64,000 nt of DNA from Nocardia asteroides (lineage in GTDB: Bacteria > Actinomycetota > Actinomycetes > Mycobacteriales > Mycobacteriaceae), in the NCBI RefSeq assembly GCF_021183625.1, contig NZ_CP089214.1, positions 5,394,001 to 5,458,000 on the forward strand, in the 5' to 3' direction. Below, in pieces: positions 35,177 through 42,755 of the stretch. Made by a program: the position numbers and the translations under genes. The notes under the pieces are model-generated. The model ran no database searches, was not told the DNA's origin, and saw nothing but the letters and a program-made list of their open reading frames with translations. Every line of letters starts with the position of its first letter. Position 1 is the stretch's first letter.

Positions 35177-35408
35177 GACGAGTTCCTTGCGCAGGCATCG
35201 GAAGGTGCATCCGGCACCGAGGGCGGTAGCCACCGACCCCGACGATGTCTGCGGGATCGATGCGCCGAGGCGTCGGCGTCAGCCCGGTGCCGGATGCAGC
35301 TTCGACATTGCCGCACAACACGTTTCGGGCGATAGAGAGCTGTGGTGGGGTACGGTCTGCGTTGCGTGGGTGTTCATCCTGTCCAGTGCCGGTTTGTGAG
35401 GTGGGGCG

Positions 35409-35747
35409 ATGATGCGAGGGCGTGAATGGACCGGATTCGAGGCGGTCGCCTTGCAGGAGGCGATGCGTCACTCGATTCGGGAGTTCGCCGCGCTGCTCGG
35501 CATCGAAACGACCACGATCAACAATTGGCGTTCCGGACTGAGTGCGGTCACGCCCCGATCGAAGATTCAGTCCATTCTCGATACGACCTATGGGCAGCGC
35601 GCCACGGCCGAAGACCGCGCTCGCTTCGCGGAGATCGTCGGTGAGGGTGAAGTAGCGTGGCGTGCGAGGCATCGCCGTATGCCGTCTGCGAATGCGAGTG
35701 CGAGTGCCGAAAAAGCAGTGGATGGTGGCCGCGGCATCTCGGAATAA
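35409..35747 (+). CDS. XRE-type helix-turn-helix protein, N-terminal part of a split regulator
   Basis: A 112-residue frame with an HTH near residues 20-50 (REFAALLGIETTTINNWRSG). The frame stops at TAA 35745-35747 and resumes, in the same frame, at GTG 35757 with a TPR-like domain. In related actinomycete regulators these two parts form one protein, so this is either half of a gene broken by one nonsense codon or the first of two coupled genes. Codon use is less GC-biased than neighbours. Confidence 0.7.
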   Translation: MMRGREWTGFEAVALQEAMRHSIREFAALLGIETTTINNWRSGLSAVTPRSKIQSILDTTYGQRATAEDRARFAEIVGEGEVAWRARHRRMPSANASASAEKAVDGGRGISE

Positions 35748-35756
35748 CTGCTCAGC

Positions 35757-36707
35757 GTGCTCGGCCGCCTGCAGAAGTTGAGCCGGTCGATCGACCCCGA
35801 TGTCATCGAAGGTATTCGAAACAGCACCTACCGCACGATCGCGGGGTACGAGACGCTCGCTCCGGCCGCATTGCTGCCTGCTCTGCGGAAGCAGCGAACT
35901 TGGCTCGAGGGGCTCCTCGATGAATGCGGTGACCAACGACAGCGAATCGAGTTGTTCGAGATTGCCTGCCACACGTCGGGGCTTCTGGCCTACACCGCGG
36001 TCGGCTGCGATAACTTCCCGCTGGCCAGGGCATATTCTGAGGAGGCATTTCAGCTGGGGGACTACGCGGAGTCCGGGAACCTTCGAGCATGGGTGCGAGG
36101 AATTCAGAGTTTCTGTGAGTACTACGCCGGTAGCTATGAGCGGGCTTCGGCCTTCGCCGAGGATGGGCTGATTCACGCAGCGGGCGGACCGCAGAGTGCG
36201 CGGTTGGCGGCGAATGGTGTCGCGCGGGCGAAAGGGCGGCTCGGCGATGCCCAAGGAGTACACCGCGCTATCGGCGCGGCCTTCGGTCACCGGTGGGCTG
36301 AAGAATCGGCCGATTCACCATCCAGTATCTGTCTCGGCAGCTACAGCCCGTCGCAGGTCGCCGGCAATGCCGCGACCGCCTACCTGTCGTTATTACATCC
36401 GGAACGGGTGGAGCGATACGCGACCCAGGCGTTGACGGAGATGAGTCCGGACGATTCGCCGTGGGGGCGTTCGCTCATTCTGATCGATGTCGCACGGGCT
36501 CAGGTGCTCGGTGAATCGGCTGATCTGGAGGCGGCTGCGCACTACCTACGCGAAGCGCTCGAACCTGCTCGGGGCGTGCCGATGCTACAGGTTCGGCATC
36601 GCGGTGCGGAGTTCCTCCGGGATGCCACGGGCAGGTGGGGTGAGGTTCCCGAGCTTCGAGCACTCGAAGAGGTCTTGGCGACCGGTAGCGGTGCGTCGGA
36701 TGGGTAG
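35757..36707 (+). CDS. Helical TPR-like domain protein, C-terminal part of the split regulator
   Basis: A 316-residue all-helical protein with TPR-like pairs (LLAYTAVGCDNFPLARAYSE, CEYYAGSYERASAFAEDG, ERYATQALTEMSPDD). It lacks a DNA-binding domain of its own and starts nine bases after the XRE frame's stop, in the same frame; a single base change would give a 432-codon fusion. TPR regions of such regulators commonly sense peptides or partners. No clear ribosome site precedes GTG 35757. Confidence 0.65.
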   Translation: MLGRLQKLSRSIDPDVIEGIRNSTYRTIAGYETLAPAALLPALRKQRTWLEGLLDECGDQRQRIELFEIACHTSGLLAYTAVGCDNFPLARAYSEEAFQLGDYAESGNLRAWVRGIQSFCEYYAGSYERASAFAEDGLIHAAGGPQSARLAANGVARAKGRLGDAQGVHRAIGAAFGHRWAEESADSPSSICLGSYSPSQVAGNAATAYLSLLHPERVERYATQALTEMSPDDSPWGRSLILIDVARAQVLGESADLEAAAHYLREALEPARGVPMLQVRHRGAEFLRDATGRWGEVPELRALEEVLATGSGASDG

Positions 36708-37278
36708 CGCACCCGAGCGATACGGCCGCGCTGAATCGCTGGGCCATTATTGGTTTCTGACCTTCGAGCACCAGCGGAATCTCCACAGATTGGCCGAAAA
36801 GTGTCGGCGGATTGCGAACGAGGCGCACTTCGCTCCGACCCCCACGGCCTGGCTGCACCTCACCCTGGATCGCATTGCGCGCTGCGGCGAAAGCACACGG
36901 GAACAACTCGAAGCCATCGCCGCGAGCGCGGAACATCTCTGCCGGAATTTCGCTCCGTTGGAGTTGACAATCGACCGAACCATCGACCTTCACGGCGCAC
37001 TCGGCTTCGCCGTCGCACCCGGGGACCGGGTAACTGCCCTGCGCGACGCGATCCGGACAGCGACGCTGTCGGTACTCCCGGACGCGCCTGTGCGCGACTC
37101 GTCGTCCCCGCCGCACATCACGATCGCCTACCCGAAATCCGAAGGGCAGAGCCTCCGCGCCGGGGAGTGTGAGCGCATCACATTTCCGGTGACGGAGGTC
37201 GCCTTGGTGGCGCTGGAGCACCGGGACTTCTCGTACCGGTGGGATGTCGTCACCCGGGTCGGGCTGGGCCGCGGATAG
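36700..37278 (+). CDS. 2'-5' RNA ligase / cyclic phosphodiesterase superfamily protein
   Basis: A 192-residue protein with the two HxT motifs of the 2H phosphoesterase fold: LHLTLD near residue 51 and PHITIAYP near 143. Members open 2',3'-cyclic phosphates or join 2'-5' RNA ends; the biological substrate is unknown. Its ATG lies inside the end of the TPR gene (8-base overlap), so it is co-translated with the regulator and may be its effector. Confidence 0.85.
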   Translation: MGSAPERYGRAESLGHYWFLTFEHQRNLHRLAEKCRRIANEAHFAPTPTAWLHLTLDRIARCGESTREQLEAIAASAEHLCRNFAPLELTIDRTIDLHGALGFAVAPGDRVTALRDAIRTATLSVLPDAPVRDSSSPPHITIAYPKSEGQSLRAGECERITFPVTEVALVALEHRDFSYRWDVVTRVGLGRG

Positions 37279-37286
37279 GGACGGGA

Positions 37287-38048
37287 TCAGACGCGGTTCA
37301 ACTCGTACAACCGCGATCCGCCCGCGTCGTAGACCACCAGGTGGTCGGCGGCGACGAACTCGACTCCGTAGTGCGAACTGTCCGCGGACTGCCGGACCAC
37401 CAGCGCGTAGCGCCCGGCGGGATCGGGGGCGATGGCGAGGGTGCAATCGGCGGCGGTGCCGAAGCCGGTGCAGGTGCCGCCGTTGGTGGTGAAGATCTTG
37501 GGGGCGGTGCCGTCGGAGGGGGTCCAGGTGCCGATGAGGGCGTCGGGGCCCGCTTTGCCGGTGCCGGCGGGGCCGGTGGCGGTGGAACTCGGCGGAGCGG
37601 ATTCGGTGGTGGGGAGATCGCTGCCGCTGATCAGGCCGATGACTCCGGCGACGAGGACGATCGCGGTGGCGACGAGCGCGGCGGCGACGGCGGGGCGGGT
37701 GCGGGCCTGAACCAGGAGCCTGGTGCGGAGTCCAGGGGCGGGGAGGGGGGCGGGACTGCCCGCGGCGGCGCGCAGGGCGGCGGCGAAGGCGGGGTCGGCG
37801 CGGATGGTGTCGGCGATGGTGCGGACGGCGTCGGCCCTGGTGCGGCCGGTGACGGCGCCGCGCTCGGTCCCCGCCTCGACCAGGAGCCGCTCGACCGTCT
37901 CGCTGCCGCCGAGCCGGGCGACGACGACGGCGTGCACCCGGTCCATCGCGCGATCGAGAGCCTCGCCGGTGAACCCGGACGGGGCCAGCCGCCGGTCCCT
38001 GCCCGCCGCCCAGGCGATCAGCAGGCCGACGACGATCTCTGGTCCCAT
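37287..38048 (-). CDS. Single-pass membrane protein with extracytoplasmic domain
   Basis: A 253-residue protein. Residues 1-115 are cytoplasmic and helical, one transmembrane helix follows near 118-140 (AALVATAIVLVAGVIGLISG), then a Ser/Thr/Pro linker and an extracytoplasmic domain containing two cysteines (TCTGFGTAADC) that could form a disulfide. The LIGTWTPSDG segment resembles lipocalin-like starts. ATG 38048 follows GGGAGGA. No family was recognised. Confidence 0.75.
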   Translation of the reverse strand: MGPEIVVGLLIAWAAGRDRRLAPSGFTGEALDRAMDRVHAVVVARLGGSETVERLLVEAGTERGAVTGRTRADAVRTIADTIRADPAFAAALRAAAGSPAPLPAPGLRTRLLVQARTRPAVAAALVATAIVLVAGVIGLISGSDLPTTESAPPSSTATGPAGTGKAGPDALIGTWTPSDGTAPKIFTTNGGTCTGFGTAADCTLAIAPDPAGRYALVVRQSADSSHYGVEFVAADHLVVYDAGGSRLYELNRV

Positions 38049-38264
38049 TGACGTCCTCCCGATGCGGTCCCGAACCCACATCGTGTGCGGCGCGCCGCGC
38101 GCCCGGTATCCATCGAACTCTCGATACCGCCCGCCCGCGGGCGAGCATCGGGCCGGTGCCGATCCAAGCGGGCTCCCGCCCCGAATTCGATGGGGGAGGG
38201 TTGCGCGGTTATGCGTCGACTGTGCATCGATTAACGAGGAATCGCCGGGAATCTCGGGAAAAAC

Positions 38265-38291
38265 CCATCCATCCGTCGCAGTAGCGCGAAC
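38265..38291 (+). promoter_or_regulatory. SigK-like promoter before the fasciclin gene
   Basis: CCATCC occurs at 38265-38270 and again at 38269-38274; GCGAAC lies at 38286-38291. The M. tuberculosis SigK consensus, as I recall it, is CCATCC-N16/17-CCGAAT. The first -35 copy gives 15 bases and a 4/6 match in the -10. Confidence 0.4.
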
Positions 38292-38345
38292 TCAGTGCAT
38301 CAATCAAAGTACGGCTCGGTGCGTGGGCCGTCCCGGAAGATGTGG

Positions 38346-39011
38346 ATGACGATGATCCGAACGAAGCAACGAACAGTACTGGTCGCGTCGATGCTGACGG
38401 CCGCGGTGCTGGGGATGTCGGCCTGCTCGGACGACTCCTCGGATTCGGCGTCCTCGACGTCGACGTCGGCGCGCTCCTCCTCGGCCATGACGACCACGAC
38501 GGGTGCGATGAACGCCGGCGCGAACCCGGTCGGCCCGGGCTGCGCGGAGTACGCCGCGCAGGTGCCGAGCGGCGCGGGCTCGGTGTCGGGGATGGCGCAG
38601 GACCCGGTCGCCACCGCCGCCTCGAACAACCCGCTGCTCAAGACGCTGACGCAGGCGGTCTCCGGGCAGCTGAACCCGCAGGTGAACCTGGTGGACACGC
38701 TGAACGGCGGGCAGTTCACCGTGTTCGCGCCGGTCGACTCGGCCTTCGCCAAGATCGACCCGGCCACCATCGAGTCGCTGAAGACCGACTCGGCGACGCT
38801 GACCAAGATCCTCACCTACCACGTGGTGCCGACCCAGGTCGCGCCGGACGCCATCGCGGGCACGCACACCACGGTCGAGGGGCAGACGCTGACCGTCACC
38901 GGCACCCCCGACAACCTGAAGGTGAACGACGCCGGGGTGATCTGTGGCGGCGTCAAGACCGCGAACGCCACGGTCTACCTGATCGACACCGTGCTCATGC
39001 CGCCTGCCTGA
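38346..39011 (+). CDS. Fasciclin-domain lipoprotein (MPT70/MPT83-like)
   Basis: A 221-residue secreted lipoprotein. The signal peptide ends in a lipobox GMSAC, then a Ser/Thr linker, then a FAS1 domain with the classic FTVFAPVDSAFAKI and ILTYHVVP. It resembles MPT83/MPT70, surface proteins of the SigK regulon in M. tuberculosis. ATG 38346 has GGAAG six bases upstream; ATG 38340 and 38352 are alternatives. The next gene encodes an RskA-type anti-sigma factor. Confidence 0.92.
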   Translation: MTMIRTKQRTVLVASMLTAAVLGMSACSDDSSDSASSTSTSARSSSAMTTTTGAMNAGANPVGPGCAEYAAQVPSGAGSVSGMAQDPVATAASNNPLLKTLTQAVSGQLNPQVNLVDTLNGGQFTVFAPVDSAFAKIDPATIESLKTDSATLTKILTYHVVPTQVAPDAIAGTHTTVEGQTLTVTGTPDNLKVNDAGVICGGVKTANATVYLIDTVLMPPA

Positions 39012-39024
39012 TCAGGCGAACACC

Positions 39025-39057
39025 GGGAAGCACGGGTCGGATCGGCCCGTGCTTCCC
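39025..39057 (+). terminator. Terminator after the fasciclin gene
   Basis: A perfect 12-bp stem (39025-39036 with 39046-39057) and a 9-base loop, no T-run. It lies between the fasciclin and rskA-like genes. Confidence 0.65.
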
Positions 39058-39089
39058 TGCCGTGCAGGCGCTGGACGACTGGAGCTTCG

Positions 39090-39974
39090 ATGAGCGACCC
39101 GGAGCCGGCCCGGCCGGACCTCCTCGACCTGGCGTACCCGTACGCGCTGGACGCGGTCGCCGAGATCGAGCGCAGGCACATCGATGACCGGCTGCGCGCC
39201 GCCGATGCGGCGACCGCCGCCGAGTTCACCGCGCTGGTGCACGGGGTGCACGAGGCCATGGCGGCGGTCAGCGCGCTCGATGCGCGGCGGCCACCCGCCC
39301 ATGTGGAGCACGCGGTGCTGCGCGCCATCGATGCGGCGATGAGCGGTGCCGTGCGCACCGCGACCGATGCCGCAGGCACGTCGGCGAGCGAACTCCGCGT
39401 AGCCGCGGCGAGCGAACTGCGCGTGGCCGCGGTGGGCGACGTCGCGAAGCGGCGATGCCGTGCCGACTCTCGGCGGCGGCTCGGGGCCGCGACCCCGCAC
39501 CGCCCGACCGGGGCGCAACGGCTCGGCACCTCGACATTCCTCCCGATCGCGGCGGCCGCCGCGCTGGCCGTGCTGGCCGGGCTCGGCGCCGCGATCCTGC
39601 TGCGGCAGCAGGAATCCACCCCGCCGGCGGCGCTGCGCGCGGACACCGTGCTCGGCCAGCCCGACGTCAGGGGCCGGGCCGCCGAACTGCCCGCCGGCGG
39701 CACCCTCACGGTCACCTCGTCGGCGCGGCTCGGCGCCGCCACCGTCTCCTTCGCGGCGCTGCCGGAGCCGCCCGCCGGGCACTGCTACCAGATGTGGCTG
39801 CTCGCCGCGGACGGCACGCCGCGCTCGGTGGGGGTGATGGAGCACGCGCCCACGCCGGGGTCGAACGTGGTGCTGCGCACCGGGGCCGATGACGCGCTCG
39901 CGGTGACCGTCGAACCGGCACACGGCTCCGCGCTGCCGACCGGTATCCCGCTGGTGCGCATTCCGCTGGCCTGA
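39090..39974 (+). CDS. rskA: Anti-sigma-K factor RskA-like protein
   Basis: A 294-residue membrane protein: cytoplasmic anti-sigma part (LAYPYALDAVAEIERRHID, without a zinc motif), one transmembrane helix near 150-171 and an extracytoplasmic RskA domain (HCYQMWLLAADGTPRSVG). RskA binds SigK and releases it after proteolysis. No sigK lies beside it. The linker contains a 24-bp in-frame tandem duplication (ASELRVAA twice). ATG follows GGAG by five bases. Confidence 0.88.
   Translation: MSDPEPARPDLLDLAYPYALDAVAEIERRHIDDRLRAADAATAAEFTALVHGVHEAMAAVSALDARRPPAHVEHAVLRAIDAAMSGAVRTATDAAGTSASELRVAAASELRVAAVGDVAKRRCRADSRRRLGAATPHRPTGAQRLGTSTFLPIAAAAALAVLAGLGAAILLRQQESTPPAALRADTVLGQPDVRGRAAELPAGGTLTVTSSARLGAATVSFAALPEPPAGHCYQMWLLAADGTPRSVGVMEHAPTPGSNVVLRTGADDALAVTVEPAHGSALPTGIPLVRIPLA
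39384..39431 (+). repeat. 24-bp tandem duplication inside the rskA-like gene
   Basis: Two adjacent 24-bp copies (39384-39407, 39408-39431) differ at two bases and encode ASELRVAA twice in the juxtamembrane linker. Confidence 0.8.
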
Positions 39975-40067
39975 ATCGCCCCCGTGTCGGCGCCGATGCC
40001 GGACCGTAACCCCGCCAGTGGGTTAGCGTGTCGCGTGGTTCGGCCGACAGCGATGACAGGGGAGAAA

Positions 40068-41636
40068 ATGGCGGTAACCCGTCGACGGTTCCTGGGTGCG
40101 GTGGCGCTCGGGGGAGTGGCGACGACGGTCGGCATGCCGGTCGCGGCGGCGGCGGAGCCGGAGGTGCTCGGCGCTGGCGACCCGCGCTACCTGCCGCTCA
40201 CCATGCGCGGCTACAACCGCCGGTTCACGGCGCGGCCGTCGAAGATCTTCCTGCCCGGCGACGCGGAGCAGGTGCGGCTCGCGGTGGAGCGCTCGCTCGG
40301 CGAGGGGCTCACCCTCGGCGTCCGCTCCGGCGGGCACTGCTTCGACGATTTCGTCGACAACGACCGCACCCGCTCGCTCATCGATCTGAGCAAGCTCGCC
40401 GGCATCGGCTGGGACGCGGGGCACGGTGCCTTCTCGGTCGGCCCCGGCGCCGAACTCAGCGCGGTCTACCAGGCGCTGCACCCGTGGAACGTCACGCTGC
40501 CCGCCGGCATCTGCCTCGCTGTCGGGATCGGCGGGCACGCCTGCGGCGGCGGGTACGGCCCGCTCTCGCGCAGCCGCGGGCTGGTCGCCGACCACCTGTA
40601 CGGCGTCGAGGTGGTCACCGCGAACGCGGACGGCACCGCGAGCCTCGTCCTTGCCACCAGGGACGGCCCGCACAGCGACCTCTGGTGGGCGCACACCGGC
40701 GGTGGCGGCGGCAATTTCGGCATCGTGACCCGCTACCTCTTCCGCTCGCCGGACGCCGACGGCAGCGACCCGGCCCGCGCGCTGCCCCGCTCGCCCGGCG
40801 GCATGCTGCACGGCAGGCTGCTGCTCCCGGTCACCACCGAGGAGTCGTTCGTCCGGTTCCTCGGCAACTACCTGGCCTTCCACGAGCAGCACAGCGCCCC
40901 CGGCGACCCCTTCGCCGGGCTCTACGCGCCGCTCAACTTCCGCACCGACGTGGTCGCCAGCGCCGAGGTGCTGATCTTCTTCGACGCCGACGCGCCGGAC
41001 GCGCGGGCCAGGGTGGACGAGTTCGTCGCGGCGATCACCGCGGGGGTGACGCCGGGGGCGGTGGTGCAGCCGATCGAGCGCAGCTCGTACGCGGACACCG
41101 TCTCGAGGGTGTACTACCCGAAGGGCGCGGCGTACCCGCGGGTCAAGGTGAAGGCGGCGTACCTGCGCAAGGCGTACGACACCGAGCAGCTGCGGGCGCT
41201 GCACCGGCACGTCACCGACCCCGGGGTGGTCGGCGAATCGCAGCTGGAGTTCCTGCCGTTCGGCGGGGCGATCAATGCCGTCGCGCCGGAGGCGACGGCC
41301 TTCCCGGCTCGGGACACCATGATGAAGATGCTCATCCACGCGGCGTGGCGGTCGCCCGGTGACGACGAGCGGTTCCTCGGCTGGGCGCGGGAGACGTACC
41401 GCGACGTGTACGCGGGGTCCGGCGGGGTGCCGGTGCCGGGCGAGGCGCACGGGGGCAGCTACATCAACTACCCCGATCCGGACCTCGCCGACCCGCGCTG
41501 GAACAGCTCGGGGGTGCCGTGGCACGCGCTGTACTACGGCGGCAACTACGCGAGGCTGCTCGAGGTCAAGCAGCGGTACGACCCGGCCGGGGCGTTCCAG
41601 CACGCGCTCTCGATCGGGCGGCCGGACTGGTCGTGA
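40068..41636 (+). CDS. Tat-exported FAD-linked oxidase, berberine-bridge (BBE) type
   Basis: A 522-residue flavoprotein. A Tat signal (TRRRFLGAVALGG) ends near AAAAEP. The FAD domain has His in RSGGHCF and Cys in PAGICLAVGIGGHACGGGYG, the pair that anchors FAD bicovalently; the BBE C-terminal segment YYGGNYARLLEVKQRYDP is present. Such enzymes oxidise sugars or other alcohols with O2. The substrate is not evident. ATG 40068 follows AGGGGAG. Confidence 0.9.
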   Translation: MAVTRRRFLGAVALGGVATTVGMPVAAAAEPEVLGAGDPRYLPLTMRGYNRRFTARPSKIFLPGDAEQVRLAVERSLGEGLTLGVRSGGHCFDDFVDNDRTRSLIDLSKLAGIGWDAGHGAFSVGPGAELSAVYQALHPWNVTLPAGICLAVGIGGHACGGGYGPLSRSRGLVADHLYGVEVVTANADGTASLVLATRDGPHSDLWWAHTGGGGGNFGIVTRYLFRSPDADGSDPARALPRSPGGMLHGRLLLPVTTEESFVRFLGNYLAFHEQHSAPGDPFAGLYAPLNFRTDVVASAEVLIFFDADAPDARARVDEFVAAITAGVTPGAVVQPIERSSYADTVSRVYYPKGAAYPRVKVKAAYLRKAYDTEQLRALHRHVTDPGVVGESQLEFLPFGGAINAVAPEATAFPARDTMMKMLIHAAWRSPGDDERFLGWARETYRDVYAGSGGVPVPGEAHGGSYINYPDPDLADPRWNSSGVPWHALYYGGNYARLLEVKQRYDPAGAFQHALSIGRPDWS

Positions 41637-41673
41637 TTCCGCGCTCCCGCAACCGCGGCTGACGTGCTTTCAG

Positions 41674-42672
41674 TCAGGTGAGCGCGAGTACCCGGCAGGG
41701 ACCGCCGGTGCCGCCGATGTGTTTCGGCGCGCCGACCACCACCGTCGCGCCCGCGCCGGGTGCCGCTGCCAGGTTGGCCAGCATCTCGACGCCGTAGCGG
41801 CCGCTGCCCAGGATCGCGGTGTGCGCCGGGCTGTCCCCGGCCGCCCCGCGGTCCAGGCTGAGCGTGTCGATGCCGAAGCCGACGACGCCGCACTCGGTGA
41901 TCAGGTGGGCGGCGGCCTCCGGCGTCCAGCCGGGGGTGCGCTGGGTGCCGGTGGCGTCCAGGTTGAGGAAGGCGCCCGGCTCGCCCAGCCGCGATTCCCA
42001 GCCGGTGAGCGCGGCGACGAAGGCGCGCTCGGGGATGTCGCCGTGCGCGGCGCGCCAGGCGTCGATGTCGGCGACGGTCACCGCGGCGTCGGGGTCACCG
42101 GCCACGCGGGGGCGGATGTCGAGCACCACCAGCGGGGCCACCAGGTCCGCCGGGGCGATCAGGTCGACGCTGCCGCCGCCGGGGACGCGGTGCAGCGGGG
42201 CGTCCACGTGCGTGCCGGTGTGCTCCCAGTAGGTGATGGTGTTCTGAGCGAAGCCGCCGCGCTCGTAGGTCGCCACCGGTGTGCTGACGAACGGCGGGTT
42301 GCCAGGCCAGACGAGGAGATTCGGGCCGAGCGGGTGCGTCAGGTCGAGCACCCCGCCGGACCCGGCGGCGGCCGGTCCGGCGGCGGCCGCGGTAGCCGCG
42401 CCGAAGGCGGCCAGCCCCGCTCCGAGCAGCGCGCGCCTGCGCGGCACCCCGGCGCGCGGCGCCTCCCCACCGGGGCGAACGCCATCCGGCGCGGCCGTGC
42501 TGTCACCCTCGGCTTCCGCGGCCGCGCGGGTGCCCTCGGGCGAACTCACCCCCGGACCCGCGTCGGCGCTGTCGGGCGAACCGGACGCAGCCGCGCGGGC
42601 GCTCCCCGCCGTGGAGCGGCGATTTCCCCGCGCCATGTCGTGCGCGAACCGGACGATCCGGGGCGCGCACAT
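41674..42672 (-). CDS. Exported cyclase-family (kynurenine formamidase-like) hydrolase
   Basis: A protein of about 332 residues. The catalytic half carries the metal motif HTGTHVDAPLH and a second segment HTAILGSGRYGVEML. An internal Tat-like signal (PRRRALLGAGLAAFG) lies after about 75 low-complexity residues, an unusually long n-region, so the true start may be further in. The family hydrolyses amides or lactones; substrate unknown. ATG 42672 has GGGGG upstream. It converges on the flavin oxidase gene and may act with it. Confidence 0.8.
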   Translation of the reverse strand: MCAPRIVRFAHDMARGNRRSTAGSARAAASGSPDSADAGPGVSSPEGTRAAAEAEGDSTAAPDGVRPGGEAPRAGVPRRRALLGAGLAAFGAATAAAAGPAAAGSGGVLDLTHPLGPNLLVWPGNPPFVSTPVATYERGGFAQNTITYWEHTGTHVDAPLHRVPGGGSVDLIAPADLVAPLVVLDIRPRVAGDPDAAVTVADIDAWRAAHGDIPERAFVAALTGWESRLGEPGAFLNLDATGTQRTPGWTPEAAAHLITECGVVGFGIDTLSLDRGAAGDSPAHTAILGSGRYGVEMLANLAAAPGAGATVVVGAPKHIGGTGGPCRVLALT

Positions 42673-42725
42673 CACAAGCCCCCGGTTCGCAGTACCGAAC
42701 TCATGTCGGACACCCTAGGCGGACC

Positions 42726-42755
42726 GGTCGGTCTATATGGTCCTAAAGACTGACC
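42726..42755. repeat. Inverted repeat over the xfp stop codon
   Basis: GGTCGGTCT (42726-42734) and AGACTGACC (42747-42755) pair over nine positions with one G-T. The loop contains the xfp TAG. No T-run follows on either strand; it could be a terminator or an operator for the downstream cyclase gene. Confidence 0.4.

Noticed and set aside
34908..36290. A 460-codon minus-strand frame across the XRE/TPR region
   Set aside because: Low-complexity, no ribosome site and antisense to genes with recognisable domains.
37239..38051. A 270-codon plus-strand Gly/Ala-rich frame
   Set aside because: It is antisense to the membrane protein at 37287-38048, which has a ribosome site, a membrane helix and a sensible composition.
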